DNA of 52,375 nucleotides from Hymenobacter rubidus. Its GTDB lineage: Bacteria > Bacteroidota > Bacteroidia > Cytophagales > Hymenobacteraceae. The notes under the pieces are model-generated. The model did not search any database, was not told the DNA's origin, and saw only the letters and a program-made list of their open reading frames with translations. The stretch lies in contig NZ_JAERQF010000038.1 in the NCBI RefSeq assembly GCF_016734815.1, positions 1 through 52,375 of the forward strand. The letters are read 5' to 3'. The position numbers and the translations under genes are program-made. This document shows, one piece after another, positions 26,154 to 35,689 of the stretch (positions are counted from its first letter, which is position 1; the number at the start of each line of letters is the position of its first letter).

Positions 26154-27224
26154 GTGCGCATTTTATTTTTAGTCCCTTATCCTCCCGGCAAAGCCCCATC
26201 ACAGCGGTTTCGGTTCGAACAGTACTTGTCCATACTCGAGGCCAACGGCCATCAGTACCGATTGGTGTCGTTTCTGGACGATGCGACTTGGGCCATTCTT
26301 TACAAGCCCGGCCACGCCCTGGCGAAGGCCTGGGGCATTTTGAAAGGATTCGGACGTCGTTTGGGGCACGTATTGGCTGCTACAAGATACGATTTTGTGT
26401 TCGTGCACCGCGAAGCTGCACCATTGGGCCCGCCCGTGGTCGAATGGCTGCTGACCAAAGTGCTGCGCAAACGCGTCATTTACGATTTTGACGACGCCAT
26501 TTGGATTCCCAATACTTCGGAAGCCAACCGCGTGGCCGCTGGCCTGAAGTTCCACCACAAAGTGGAAAGTATTTGCCGGTGGGCGTACCGCAACAGCTGC
26601 GGCAATGCATACTTGGCGGCCTATGCCCGGCAATTTAACCCCAGCGTGGTCATCAATCCGACGACCATCGATACCGAACATCTTCACAACCAGGTTCGGG
26701 ACCAACTGGCCCCAGGGACGTTGGTAATTGGCTGGACCGGCACCCACTCCACCCTAAAGTATCTTGAGCCGCTAATTCCTGTATTGGCTCAGTTGGAAGA
26801 GGATGGGCTTGAGTTTGAGTTCCGGGTTATATCAAATCAAGCCCCCGATTTGCCGCTGCGCTCCTTGCGTTTTGTGCCTTGGCGCAAGGAAACCGAAATG
26901 GCGGATTTGCTCACATTCCACGTGGGCCTAATGCCCTTGCAGGACGACCCCTGGGCTCAGGGTAAATGCGCTTTCAAAGCCTTGCAATACATGGCTTTGG
27001 GTATTCCAGCCCTAGTATCGCCAGTAGGCATGAATACGGAAGTAGTGCAGGATGACGTAAACGGCTACGTATGCCGTGAGCCCGCCGACTGGCGTCTGCG
27101 CCTGCAGCAGTTGCTCACCAATGCCTCGCACCGCCAGGCGCTGGGCCAGGCGGCCCGTGCCACCATCGAGCAACGCTATTCCGTACACGCCAACACCCCC
27201 AACTTTCTGCACCTATTTACTTAA
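26154..27224 (+). CDS. Glycosyltransferase family 4-like protein
   Basis: This 356-aa GT-B-like protein starts at GTG 26154 with RILFLVPYPPGKAPSQRFRF. A middle segment VIYDFDDAIW (about 104-113) and IGWTGTHSTLKYLE (donor domain start) are common in a Bacteroidota group of glycosyltransferases. LMPLQDDPWAQGKCAFKALQYMALGIPALVSPVG contains the nucleotide-sugar loop, with Lys and a shorter E-x7-E pattern. It is the last plus-strand gene before convergent membrane and TPR genes. Confidence 0.85.
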   Translation: MRILFLVPYPPGKAPSQRFRFEQYLSILEANGHQYRLVSFLDDATWAILYKPGHALAKAWGILKGFGRRLGHVLAATRYDFVFVHREAAPLGPPVVEWLLTKVLRKRVIYDFDDAIWIPNTSEANRVAAGLKFHHKVESICRWAYRNSCGNAYLAAYARQFNPSVVINPTTIDTEHLHNQVRDQLAPGTLVIGWTGTHSTLKYLEPLIPVLAQLEEDGLEFEFRVISNQAPDLPLRSLRFVPWRKETEMADLLTFHVGLMPLQDDPWAQGKCAFKALQYMALGIPALVSPVGMNTEVVQDDVNGYVCREPADWRLRLQQLLTNASHRQALGQAARATIEQRYSVHANTPNFLHLFT

Positions 27225-27231
27225 GCTTTAC

Positions 27232-28596
27232 TTAAGCGCGGGCCAGTTGGGCACCGGCCCCCGCGGCGCGGCGCGGCGCCGCTTTCGGGGCAGCAGAGGC
27301 TACGGTAACGCTTTGAAGGATGTAAAGCCCCGCCAGATAAAAAGGCATTAGTGGTATTTTGTAGCGCACCAAAGTGCCAAAGTTTCCGCTGGAAACCCCC
27401 ACGGAAATGGCAAATATGAGGCTGAACACAAAGCAAAGTGTGAGTACCGGAATCCGGCCAATTGCTGAAATGGTTTTGAAAATGCCAACTCGCCGCAATA
27501 TCTTGAACGTCAACCAAACAAAGTAGGTAGACTCGAGCGCTGATAACAACATGGTGGGGTTGCGGGCCTCCCACAAAAACGGCCGAAACAAGGATACTAC
27601 TATAGCCTGCGGTGCAAGCTTAAGCATGCCGCCAAGAGTGCCGTCCTGCTCACCAATATTGTAGCCCGAGCCCTGTTCGCTTTTACTTACTCCTTGTAGG
27701 TACTCAGCGGTGAGCTTGCTCTGGGCCGCCACATTGTCTACATTGAAACGGGCATCAGCCGCACCAAGCTGCGCCATGGCATACACGGCAACTATTGCTC
27801 CAACACTTAGGAACAGTGGCTTAACCAGTATGCGCACGGTACTGCTACGAATGTCGCGCGTACTTTCATTGAATACCCATAGGAGAGCCGGTGGTAGAAA
27901 TGCGAGCAGAATATAAATTTTCATGGCATATATAACGCCAATTGCGGCAGCACCCATTAGGATGCTTTGCAAAATATCCTTTCGCTCAATGGCCCCGCGA
28001 TAAAACGCATGAAACAGCCATCCCAAGGCTCCAATACATAAGGAATCTTTCATCAACCCCGAACCCCAAAAAAATACTGAGGGCAGGAAAAAAACCGCAG
28101 TCGCTAGCTCCTTATATACCTGAGGCCGGATTTTTGCAAAAGTCATGTACATTGCCCACATCCCGGTAAATGTGGTGGCGGCAAAACAGACGGCAATAGC
28201 GGAATAGGTATTGAAGGTAAGTAAGGCAAATACCCCGGCCACTCGAATGACAAAATACTCATTACTGCCCTGACCATACCAGGACAATTGGTCAGTGTAT
28301 TTTTGAATGGAAGGTGTAGGAATTCCGTTGGAAAAGACCAATTCCACGCCTGCGGCGAATGAGTCGCCGAAGGCTTTGTATAGCACCCCAGCGTGGGCAT
28401 AATAGGTGTTGGTATCGCCGCCGTAAATGGTGTAAAAAAGAATGCCAAGCACAATAGCACCTACCAGCTTTACCGTAAGTGCGGGAATAAAATACTTCTT
28501 AGTATAAATGTTGGTAACGGATGAGCGCACGCCGTACGCAATTGCGTAGACAAGTATTATGTAAAAAGGGGTAATATATAAATCCTTTAACTCCAT
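27232..28596 (-). CDS. Polytopic membrane protein of the polysaccharide locus, candidate polymerase
   Basis: This 454-aa protein has about ten to eleven hydrophobic segments, with a soluble loop around residues 285-330 and an Ala/Arg-rich C-terminal tail. I do not recognise a named family with certainty. GGDTNTYYAHAGVLYKAFGDSF near residue 60 and FFWGSGLMKDSLCIGALGW near 180 resemble conserved loops in membrane proteins often found in Bacteroidota exopolysaccharide clusters. It could be a chain-length or polymerase-type protein (EpsG/Wzy-like) or a glycosyltransferase. It is read opposite to the main cluster, 8 nt from the preceding gene's stop, and shares direction with the TPR gene upstream. 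Confidence 0.6.
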   Translation of the reverse strand: MELKDLYITPFYIILVYAIAYGVRSSVTNIYTKKYFIPALTVKLVGAIVLGILFYTIYGGDTNTYYAHAGVLYKAFGDSFAAGVELVFSNGIPTPSIQKYTDQLSWYGQGSNEYFVIRVAGVFALLTFNTYSAIAVCFAATTFTGMWAMYMTFAKIRPQVYKELATAVFFLPSVFFWGSGLMKDSLCIGALGWLFHAFYRGAIERKDILQSILMGAAAIGVIYAMKIYILLAFLPPALLWVFNESTRDIRSSTVRILVKPLFLSVGAIVAVYAMAQLGAADARFNVDNVAAQSKLTAEYLQGVSKSEQGSGYNIGEQDGTLGGMLKLAPQAIVVSLFRPFLWEARNPTMLLSALESTYFVWLTFKILRRVGIFKTISAIGRIPVLTLCFVFSLIFAISVGVSSGNFGTLVRYKIPLMPFYLAGLYILQSVTVASAAPKAAPRRAAGAGAQLARA

Positions 28597-28607
28597 AATT
28601 ATAGTAG

Positions 28608-29855
28608 CTATTTATTCTTTTTTAAATACGCCTTGGCTTCTTTGTATTGCTCCGATTTGTGGTCGGCCTTGTCAGCTAAAACGGTATAGTAGCGTTTTGC
28701 TGCTGTTATATCTTTCTCCTTTACCGCCATGTGGGCAAGGTTTGCATTGGCAAACAAATAAAAGCCACGCTCGGTGTCACCGGTGCTTTCGGCAAATACA
28801 ATGCATCGCTGGTAATAGTCCTTGGCTTTGGCAATATCGCGGTAGCGGTTTTGCATGAGGTATCCCAGAAAGTAGCTGGCATAACGCCCGCTAATGCCTT
28901 CGTAGCCGGGCATGCCTTTGTTTATTTTATCCAAGATTTCGCGGCTTACCCGCTCACAGTCGGAAAACTCGCCCTGGTCGTAGGCCAGCAGGGCATAGAA
29001 GCGTTGGAAATAGCCGTTGTCAGGGTAAGTGGTGGCAAGTAGCTTGGCCACAGGCATGGCCTCTTCGGCATTATTCTCCTCGTTTTTAAGAATGCGCATG
29101 AGGAAAACACGGGCCTCGGTCGCCGTATAAAAACCGTTGGCTGCGACGCTGCGCAGCTGCTGAAGCCCAAGTTTTTTATCACCCTTTGGAAAAAACAGGA
29201 GTACTGGTTTCAGCAGGGGATAATTGTCCGGAATCCACACCGCGTAATAATTGAACAAGGCTTGTCCAAATTGAAATTCAGGACTTAGGCCATTGGCTTC
29301 CTGACTCTTTTTTAAAAAATTGAGTGAACGGCGGGCCCCGACTGTGGCCTTGCGCCAGTCGTGACGCTCGGCGTGCAGGCGCGCGTCGAACCCGTAGGCA
29401 GCAGATAAGAAGAAGCTGGCCTCGTAGTTGTTATTATCCGCGTCGTATAATTTCTGCGCCTTGGTCGCGGCTGTATCCATGTACGCGAAAAAGGTCTTGT
29501 CGTACTGCATCGTCTGAAAATTGGTGGGCATAATCTTCCACCACGTGCTCAGGCCCAGCAGGAAATACGCCATGGGGTGGTTGGGATACCGCCGCCGCAA
29601 CGAGCGGAACTGCTTTTCCGCCTTGTCGTACTTGAAGTTATAGATGTTGTGTACGGCGCCATCCAATTCCAGCTGAATGTCTTTGTCCAACAGCAGCCAC
29701 CCTTTGGTGTCGATGGCCGAGGGCAACACGCCCACTGTGTCGAGCGCCACCGTTTTCATGGGCGGTGGGGTGCGGATTGTATCGGGCGTTTGGGCCCTGC
29801 CAAGCAACGGTAGCATGAGCAGCCCCAAGCAGATACCAAACAGCGAACGCAGCAT
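28608..29855 (-). CDS. Secreted or lipid-linked TPR-repeat protein
   Basis: This 415-aa protein starts with a hydrophobic signal-like segment (RSLFGICLGLLMLPLLG followed by RAQ), consistent with export. The rest is helical with tetratricopeptide-like segments: YDKAEKQFRSLRRRYPNHPMAYF near residue 85 and, at the C-terminus, GDTERGFYLFANANLAHMAV and DITAAKRYYTVL. TPR proteins scaffold complexes, often in the periplasm. ATG at 29855 is chosen because the signal peptide begins there. It lies 11 nt upstream of the membrane protein in one transcription unit, suggesting a joint role. Confidence 0.75.
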   Translation of the reverse strand: MLRSLFGICLGLLMLPLLGRAQTPDTIRTPPPMKTVALDTVGVLPSAIDTKGWLLLDKDIQLELDGAVHNIYNFKYDKAEKQFRSLRRRYPNHPMAYFLLGLSTWWKIMPTNFQTMQYDKTFFAYMDTAATKAQKLYDADNNNYEASFFLSAAYGFDARLHAERHDWRKATVGARRSLNFLKKSQEANGLSPEFQFGQALFNYYAVWIPDNYPLLKPVLLFFPKGDKKLGLQQLRSVAANGFYTATEARVFLMRILKNEENNAEEAMPVAKLLATTYPDNGYFQRFYALLAYDQGEFSDCERVSREILDKINKGMPGYEGISGRYASYFLGYLMQNRYRDIAKAKDYYQRCIVFAESTGDTERGFYLFANANLAHMAVKEKDITAAKRYYTVLADKADHKSEQYKEAKAYLKKNK

Positions 29856-29948
29856 AGAAAATAAGTAGAAAGCCGTGCCAAGCCCCTGCACGTCCAACAC
29901 GAAGGGGCGGGTACGGGAAACGGGCCTGCTAAAGTACGGACTTTGGCC

Positions 29949-29956
29949 TAGCTTTG
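29949..29956 (+). promoter_or_regulatory. Candidate -7 box (TAGCTTTG) before the M42 peptidase gene
   Basis: This is an exact TAnnTTTG match 19 nt before ATG 29976, in the divergent region shared with the TPR gene. No matching TTG -33 element was seen. Confidence 0.35.
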
Positions 29957-29975
29957 GCCGTAATTCCGTTTGTCT

Positions 29976-30890
29976 ATGCAATTGCTTCACTCACTTTGCC
30001 AAATTGCGGCTCCCGCTGGGAACGAAGTTTCGCTCACGCGGTTCCTTCTGGATTACGTTGGCGAACACCAACACACTTGGCGCCACCGGCCCCAGATTGT
30101 CGCTGATAACCGCTTTCAAGACTGTGTGCTGCTGGTTTTTGGGCAGCCGCGAACGGCGGTTTTCGCCCACCTCGACAGCATTGGGTTCACCGTGCGCTAC
30201 GGGCGGCAACTGGTGCGTATCGGGGGACCGCAGGCCGAAGCCGGCTACCGTTTGGTAGGAAAGGATTCGCATGGTGAAATAGACTGCAGGTTGACAATTG
30301 ACGAGGAAACCGGGGAACTTGGCTACGCGTTCCACCGCGACATTGACCGCGGCACCGAACTCACCTTCTACTGCGATTTTCGCGAAACCGAGACCACCGT
30401 CCAAAGCTGCTACCTTGACAACCGCTTGGGCGTGTGGAACGCCCTGCGCCTGTGCGAAACGCTGGAGCACGGCGTCATTGCCTTTTCCTGCTGGGAAGAA
30501 CACGGCGGGGGCTCAGTGGCCTACCTGGCCAAGTTCATCTACGAAACGTACGGCGTGCACCAGGCGTTGATTTCGGACATAACCTGGGTGACAGAGGGCG
30601 TGCATGCCGGTCGGGGCTGTGCTATCTCGCTGCGGGATTCGCTTATTCCTCGCCGGGCTTACGTGGACCGAATTCGGGCCATTGCGGCCCGGTCAGGCAT
30701 TGCCCATCAACTCGAAGTGGAGGGCAGCGGTGGCTCCGATGCCAAGGAACTGCAACACGCCGCTGCGCCTTGGGACTGGTGCTTTGTAGGTGCTCCGGAA
30801 GACCATGTGCACTCGCCCAACGAACTGGTGGACAAGCGCGATATCGACAGCATGTTGGCGCTTTACCGCGTGCTGATGAGCGAGTTGTAG
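29976..30890 (+). CDS. M42-family-like dinuclear zinc aminopeptidase
   Basis: This 304-aa metallopeptidase shows the metal ligands and catalytic residues of the M42/M28 clan: AHLDSIGF (His65, Asp67), CYLDNRLGVWNA (Asp148), WEEHGGGS (Glu174, Glu175), ISDITW (Asp201) and, near the C-terminus, DHVHSPNEL. M42 enzymes trim N-terminal residues from peptides in the cytoplasm, often as dodecamers. No signal peptide is present. It is somewhat shorter than the usual 340-360 aa. It is a probable housekeeping gene rather than part of the glycan pathway. Confidence 0.85.
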   Translation: MQLLHSLCQIAAPAGNEVSLTRFLLDYVGEHQHTWRHRPQIVADNRFQDCVLLVFGQPRTAVFAHLDSIGFTVRYGRQLVRIGGPQAEAGYRLVGKDSHGEIDCRLTIDEETGELGYAFHRDIDRGTELTFYCDFRETETTVQSCYLDNRLGVWNALRLCETLEHGVIAFSCWEEHGGGSVAYLAKFIYETYGVHQALISDITWVTEGVHAGRGCAISLRDSLIPRRAYVDRIRAIAARSGIAHQLEVEGSGGSDAKELQHAAAPWDWCFVGAPEDHVHSPNELVDKRDIDSMLALYRVLMSEL

Positions 30891-30906
30891 TTTTAATGCT
30901 AAAAAT

Positions 30907-31716
30907 TCAGGCCTTTTGAGCAAGCGCTACTGGCGATGCTTCCGAGGTAAAGGAAAACTGAATTGACTTATCAAGGGCCCGCTTCCGACGATAATCCAGC
31001 AGTTGCTTAAATGGAAAAATGCGGTACTTCTTGATTAACGCGAGTGTCTTACCTAATAGGTTATCACTGATTACGTAATCTATATCACTTGTGAAACCAG
31101 CTGGTTTTACAAGAAATGGTGTTACGCACCGCAAACTGCCAATAGCCTTGTCACGATAAAAGGCTATCCAAGCATCAGGACCTATATGAAGCGGGAGCAT
31201 GTACGCCAACATGCCTTGCGCTGCAGCTTTGCTAATAATGTATCCTGCTGTTGAACCCAAAGCCCATGGCTCCATCGGGTAAGCTAATAGGTGATTGTTG
31301 GCTAGATTTTCCGCATGCTGTTTGGAAAATACCGTAGGCATAAAGTTGTTTTGCGAGAAGAGCAGTACGGCTTCATTTGGCTGAATTCTAGATTCCAAGT
31401 CATCTAATACAGCTTTAAAACCAGGCTGAACTACAATGTCGTCTTCCAGAATCAAAGCATAAGGAAAATTCTCAGCTACTATTCTTTGGTAAATTCCATA
31501 ATGGCTTAGGATACACCCATACATGCCTTTGCGCATAATATGCGGCCGCTTTTCTAGCTCCTCAAAGTCACATATCTGCGCTAGGTACTCGTCGCTGAGC
31601 GTAGCCCCATCAACGGCTTTGATAAATTCAAAATCAATGCCTTGGGCATCAAGCTGTTGTTGCATAAATGCGCGCCGGGCAATGGAACGCTCCAAATTGA
31701 TAACAAATGCTCTCAT
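30907..31716 (-). CDS. Glycosyltransferase family 25 (LPS-type)
   Basis: This 269-aa protein has the GT25 signature: RAFVINLERSIARRAFMQQQL at the start, FEFIKAVDGATLS (about 29-41), GCILSHYGIYQRI, and LILEDDIVV near residue 98 as the acidic metal site. YPMEPWALGSTAGYIIS also fits. The family includes LpsA/LgtB-type galactosyl and glucosyl transferases acting on lipooligosaccharide. ATG 31716 is used, since the NLERS motif lies just after it. It may be the outer boundary of the polysaccharide locus. Confidence 0.88.
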   Translation of the reverse strand: MRAFVINLERSIARRAFMQQQLDAQGIDFEFIKAVDGATLSDEYLAQICDFEELEKRPHIMRKGMYGCILSHYGIYQRIVAENFPYALILEDDIVVQPGFKAVLDDLESRIQPNEAVLLFSQNNFMPTVFSKQHAENLANNHLLAYPMEPWALGSTAGYIISKAAAQGMLAYMLPLHIGPDAWIAFYRDKAIGSLRCVTPFLVKPAGFTSDIDYVISDNLLGKTLALIKKYRIFPFKQLLDYRRKRALDKSIQFSFTSEASPVALAQKA

Positions 31717-31924
31717 ATCACAGCTAAAAGCCAACTTAATAAGCCCCAAAGTTAACGCCGCCGGGATGAGTTCCAAACGAAGCGCCACAGGCAGGGGTTG
31801 GCGGAAACCCGGATTTTGTCCGGGCCGATGCAGAAGAAAAATGCCCAACGTATTGCATATGACGCTAATCGGCTAATTTGCTCCCGCAAACCCATCTCAC
31901 TTCTTTCAAACATTCCCACTTTTT

Positions 31925-34165
31925 ATGACCCCATACCTTTACGCTGTGCCTGCCTTGGGCATTTTTGCGTTGCTATACACCTGGTTGCGCGCTGGCTGGG
32001 TAGCCAAGCAGGACGCCGGCGACGCCCGCATGACCACCATTGCCGGCTACATTGCCGATGGGGCCATTGCCTTTCTGCAGGCCGAATACAAGGTGCTGGC
32101 CCTGTTCGGCTTAATTGCCGGGGCCTTCCTTTTCTACCTAGGCAGCACCAGCAGCAACTCCAGTCCGGTCATTGTCATTGCCTTCCTCATTGGGGCGGTG
32201 TTTTCGGCGCTGGCCGGCTTCATCGGGATGAAAATTGCCACCAAAGCCAACGTGCGCACCGCCCAGGCCGCCAAAACCAGCCTTAGCGGTGCCCTCAACG
32301 TGTCGTTTTCGGGCGGTTCGGTCATGGGCATGGGCGTGGCCGGCTTGGCCGTGCTGGGCCTGGGCTCGTTGTTTATCGTATTCTACAAGATGTTCGTGCC
32401 CAGTGGCCTAGCCAACGGGCAGGAAATGGAAAAGGCGCTGGAAGTCCTCACTGGCTTTTCGCTGGGCGCCGAAAGCATTGCCCTGTTTGCCCGCGTGGGC
32501 GGTGGTATCTACACCAAGGCAGCCGACGTAGGCGCCGACCTGGTGGGCAAAGTGGAAGCCGGCATTCCCGAAGATGACCCCCGCAACCCCGCCACCATTG
32601 CCGATAACGTGGGAGACAACGTGGGCGACGTAGCCGGCATGGGCGCCGACTTGTTTGGCTCCTACGTGGCTACTATTCTGGCTACCATGGTGCTGGGCCG
32701 TGAAGTGACCGTGACCAACGACAGCTTTGGCGGCCTCTCGCCCATTTTCCTGCCAATGGCCATTGCCGGCATGGGCATTCTGGCTTCTCTTATCGGCATT
32801 CTGTGCGTGCGGGTGAAGGAAGGCGGCAACGTGCAGGCGGCCCTCAATCTGGGCAACTACGTTTCGGTGCTGGTATCGGCGGCGGCTTCCTATGGGCTTA
32901 TTATGTGGATTTTGCCGGTGGGTACCTTCACCATTCGGGGCATCAGCTTCGATGCCCTGCACGTTTTCTACGCGGTGCTGGTGGGCCTTGTGGTTGGCAC
33001 CTTGATGAGCATCATCACCGAGTACTACACGGCAATGGGCAAGCGCCCGGTGAACAGCATTGTGCAGCAAAGCAGCACCGGCCACGCCACCACCGTCATC
33101 GGCGGCCTGGCGGTGGGCATGGAATCAACGGTGCTGCCCATTCTCGTGCTGGCGGCGGGCATTGTGCTCAGTTTCAAGGCTGCTGGCCTATACGGCGTGG
33201 CCATTGCCGCCGCCGGCATGATGGCCACCACTGCCATGCAGTTGGCCATCGACGCCTTCGGCCCGATTGCCGACAACGCCGGGGGCATTGCCGAAATGAG
33301 CGAACTGCCCAAGGAAGTGCGGGAGCGTACCGACATTCTGGATGCCGTGGGCAATACCACGGCTGCTACCGGCAAAGGCTTCGCCATTGCCTCGGCGGCC
33401 CTCACGTCGCTGGCGCTGTTTGCCGCCTTCATGGGCACGGCTCACATCGATACCATTGATATTTCGAATGCCGACGTGCTGGCGGGCTTGTTTGTTGGGG
33501 CCATGATTCCGTTCATTTTCTCGGCCTTGGCGATTTCGGCCGTGGGGCGGGCGGCGATGGCCATGGTGCAGGAAGTGCGCCGGCAGTTCCGCGAGATTCC
33601 GGGCATTATGGAGGGCACGGGCCGGCCGGAGTATGAGAAATGCGTGGCCATTTCGACCCAGGCCGCTATTCGGGAAATGATTCTGCCGGGGGCCATTGCA
33701 CTGCTCACGCCCATCATCGTCGGCTTCCTGTTTGGGCCCAAGGTGCTGGGGGGCGTGCTGGCGGGCGTTACCGTGAGCGGCGTGCTGATGGCCATGTTCC
33801 AGAGCAACGCCGGCGGCGCCTGGGACAACGCCAAAAAGTCTTTCGAAAAGGGCGTGCTGGTGAACGGCAAAATGGAATACAAAGGCTCCGATGCACACAA
33901 AGCGTCCGTAACCGGCGACACCGTGGGCGACCCTTTTAAGGATACTTCCGGGCCCAGCATGAACATCCTCATCAAGCTTATGAGTATTGTGTCGCTGGTT
34001 ATTGCCCCCCACATTGCCGAGAAGGGCGGAGAGCGCGGCATGGCGCCCGTGCACTTGGACAACCAACGCCTTGAAACCGCCGTGCGCCCGCACGTGCGCT
34101 ACGCCGAGGTACTGGCTCCTGCCGCTGTCCGCGTCATTTACACGGCGCTGCGCGAAGTAAAGTAG
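31925..34165 (+). CDS. hppA: Membrane-bound ion-pumping pyrophosphatase
   Basis: This 746-aa integral protein couples hydrolysis of pyrophosphate to export of H+ and/or Na+. Signature motifs are GGGIYTKAADVGADLVGK (192-209), PEDDPRNPATIADNVGDNVGD (about 215-235) and a late acidic site with DNAGGIAEMSEL. GNTTAATGKGFA (476-487), with Ala480 and Gly483 where K+-independent enzymes have Lys and Thr, predicts the K+-dependent subfamily. The choice of pumped ion cannot be made from inspection. Around sixteen hydrophobic segments agree with the family. A strong hairpin terminator follows. Confidence 0.96.
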   Translation: MTPYLYAVPALGIFALLYTWLRAGWVAKQDAGDARMTTIAGYIADGAIAFLQAEYKVLALFGLIAGAFLFYLGSTSSNSSPVIVIAFLIGAVFSALAGFIGMKIATKANVRTAQAAKTSLSGALNVSFSGGSVMGMGVAGLAVLGLGSLFIVFYKMFVPSGLANGQEMEKALEVLTGFSLGAESIALFARVGGGIYTKAADVGADLVGKVEAGIPEDDPRNPATIADNVGDNVGDVAGMGADLFGSYVATILATMVLGREVTVTNDSFGGLSPIFLPMAIAGMGILASLIGILCVRVKEGGNVQAALNLGNYVSVLVSAAASYGLIMWILPVGTFTIRGISFDALHVFYAVLVGLVVGTLMSIITEYYTAMGKRPVNSIVQQSSTGHATTVIGGLAVGMESTVLPILVLAAGIVLSFKAAGLYGVAIAAAGMMATTAMQLAIDAFGPIADNAGGIAEMSELPKEVRERTDILDAVGNTTAATGKGFAIASAALTSLALFAAFMGTAHIDTIDISNADVLAGLFVGAMIPFIFSALAISAVGRAAMAMVQEVRRQFREIPGIMEGTGRPEYEKCVAISTQAAIREMILPGAIALLTPIIVGFLFGPKVLGGVLAGVTVSGVLMAMFQSNAGGAWDNAKKSFEKGVLVNGKMEYKGSDAHKASVTGDTVGDPFKDTSGPSMNILIKLMSIVSLVIAPHIAEKGGERGMAPVHLDNQRLETAVRPHVRYAEVLAPAAVRVIYTALREVK

Positions 34166-34241
34166 CCACCGCTTTGCTGCACGGTCCTTCGTAATTGGAC
34201 GAATTCATTCGGACACCACGACTTTATGGACCGTAAAAACC

Positions 34242-34271
34242 AAAAGGCCATTTCTCGGAATGGCCTTTTTT
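34242..34271 (+). terminator. Rho-independent terminator after hppA
   Basis: An 11-bp perfect stem (AAAAGGCCATT at 34242-34252 with AATGGCCTTTT at 34259-34269) and a 6-nt loop are followed by T residues. It should end hppA transcription before hpt. Confidence 0.8.
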
Positions 34272-34392
34272 ATGCGCGAACCAATCCTCGGACATGCACT
34301 CCAAACAAGCAGCGTCGTGAAGAAGCGCGTACGGTAACGTCCACAAAATCCGTGGAATCCGATAAATGCAAGCGAATCCGTGGTGCAGACAG

Positions 34393-34400
34393 TAGCTTTG
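34393..34400 (+). promoter_or_regulatory. Candidate -7 box (TAGCTTTG) before hpt
   Basis: This is an exact TAnnTTTG match ending 28 nt before the hpt start and downstream of the hppA terminator, where a new promoter is expected. The -33 TTG is not evident. Confidence 0.4.
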
Positions 34401-34428
34401 TACCCTCATTCCTCTCCCCCCACGCTGC

Positions 34429-34968
34429 ATGGGCACTTCCCACATCACCATCCACAACAAAGAATTTCGGCCGTATTTCTCTGCTGCTCAATTGGATGAG
34501 GTGGTAACTCGCCTGGCCGGACAACTCAGCGCCGACTATGCCGGGCACAAGCCTTTGTTTGTGGTGGTGCTCACGGGGGGCTTCATGTTTGCCTCCGATT
34601 TGCTGAAGCGCTTTGCTGGCGAATGTGAAATTGTCTTCATCCGCGTAGCTTCCTACGAGGGCACCGGCAGTACCGGGGTGGTGCAGGAAATACTGGGCCT
34701 GCGCGAGGAGGTGCAAGACCGCCACCTCATCCTCGTCGAAGACATCGTCGACACGGGCACCACCATGCACCACCTTATGCCCACGCTGCTGGCCAAAGGC
34801 CCGGCCTCAGTCGAAATTGCAGCCTTGTTTTTCAAGCCGGCCAGCCTGCGCCACCAGCTTAGCGTGCGCTACGTGGCCCTGGAAATTCCCAACGACTTTG
34901 TGGTCGGCTACGGCCTTGACTACGACGGATTAGGCCGCAACCTGCCCGACGTGTACGTAGCCGTGTAA
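34429..34968 (+). CDS. hpt: Hypoxanthine phosphoribosyltransferase
   Basis: This purine-salvage enzyme joins hypoxanthine or guanine to PRPP, giving IMP or GMP. The 179-aa length is standard. The PRPP-binding motif VEDIVDTGTTMHHL has its acidic pair within EDIVD around residues 104-108. LTGGFMFASDLLKR (about 45-58) is the conserved loop binding pyrophosphate, and ASYEGTGSTG the flexible lid region. It is followed after 72 nt by adk, a purine-nucleotide pairing. Confidence 0.93.
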   Translation: MGTSHITIHNKEFRPYFSAAQLDEVVTRLAGQLSADYAGHKPLFVVVLTGGFMFASDLLKRFAGECEIVFIRVASYEGTGSTGVVQEILGLREEVQDRHLILVEDIVDTGTTMHHLMPTLLAKGPASVEIAALFFKPASLRHQLSVRYVALEIPNDFVVGYGLDYDGLGRNLPDVYVAV

Positions 34969-35040
34969 CAACGCTTTTGGCATCAATTGAGTAACTTGCC
35001 CAGACCCACCTCACCACTCGCCTTCGCGCAACTCTTCTAC

Positions 35041-35664
35041 ATGTTGAACATCGTGCTGTTCGGCCCTCCCGGCGCCGGCAAAGGAACCCAAAGCCAGAAA
35101 CTCATCGCCCACTACAACCTCGTGCACCTGAGCACCGGCGACCTGCTGCGCGCCCAGATTGCCCAAGGTACTGACCTCGGCTTGCGTGCCAAGAAGCTGA
35201 TGGACGAGGGTTTGCTGGTGCCCGACGAAGTGGTGATTGGCATGATTGGCAGCGCGCTGAAGGATAACCCTCAGGCGGGCGGCTTTATCTTCGACGGTTT
35301 CCCCCGCACGGTGGCCCAGGCCGAAAGCCTCGACCAACTCATGGCTTCGCACAACACCCACATCGGCTGCATGATTGCGCTGGAGGTGCAGGAAGAAGAG
35401 CTGGTGAAGCGCCTGCTGGAGCGCGGCAAGACCAGCAACCGCCCCGACGACCAGGACGAAACCAAAATCCGCCGCCGCGTGACGGTGTACAACACCGAAA
35501 CCGCCCAGGTAGCCGGCTACTACGCCACCCAGAAGAAATTCCACGCCCTCAACGGCATCGGCCCCATCGACAGCATCTTCGGCCAAATCTGTGGCCTGAT
35601 TGACCAACACCAAGCTGCCAAGCCCGAAGCCCCGGCCGAGGCGACTAAGGAGGTAAAAGCATAG
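35041..35664 (+). CDS. adk: Adenylate kinase
   Basis: The enzyme catalyses reversible phosphate exchange 2 ADP = ATP + AMP. The P-loop GPPGAGKGTQ lies at residues 8-17, LSTGDLLRA is the AMP-binding segment, and GFIFDGFPRTVAQAE the conserved FDGFPR motif. The LID is the short type: TSNRPDDQDETKIRRR follows directly with no zinc-finger domain. At 207 aa it is slightly long because of a low-complexity Lys/Glu/Ala tail. ATG 35041 is chosen since the P-loop follows at residue 8; a TTG 54 nt upstream is in frame but unlikely. Confidence 0.97.
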   Translation: MLNIVLFGPPGAGKGTQSQKLIAHYNLVHLSTGDLLRAQIAQGTDLGLRAKKLMDEGLLVPDEVVIGMIGSALKDNPQAGGFIFDGFPRTVAQAESLDQLMASHNTHIGCMIALEVQEEELVKRLLERGKTSNRPDDQDETKIRRRVTVYNTETAQVAGYYATQKKFHALNGIGPIDSIFGQICGLIDQHQAAKPEAPAEATKEVKA

Positions 35665-35689
35665 TCGCGCTGGCGGCTATTTCATCGAA

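Noticed and set aside
32408..34093. Long minus-strand ORFs (200-300 codons) opposite hppA
   Set aside because: They are His/Arg/Gly-rich shadows of a high-GC coding sequence on the plus strand and show no domain signature.
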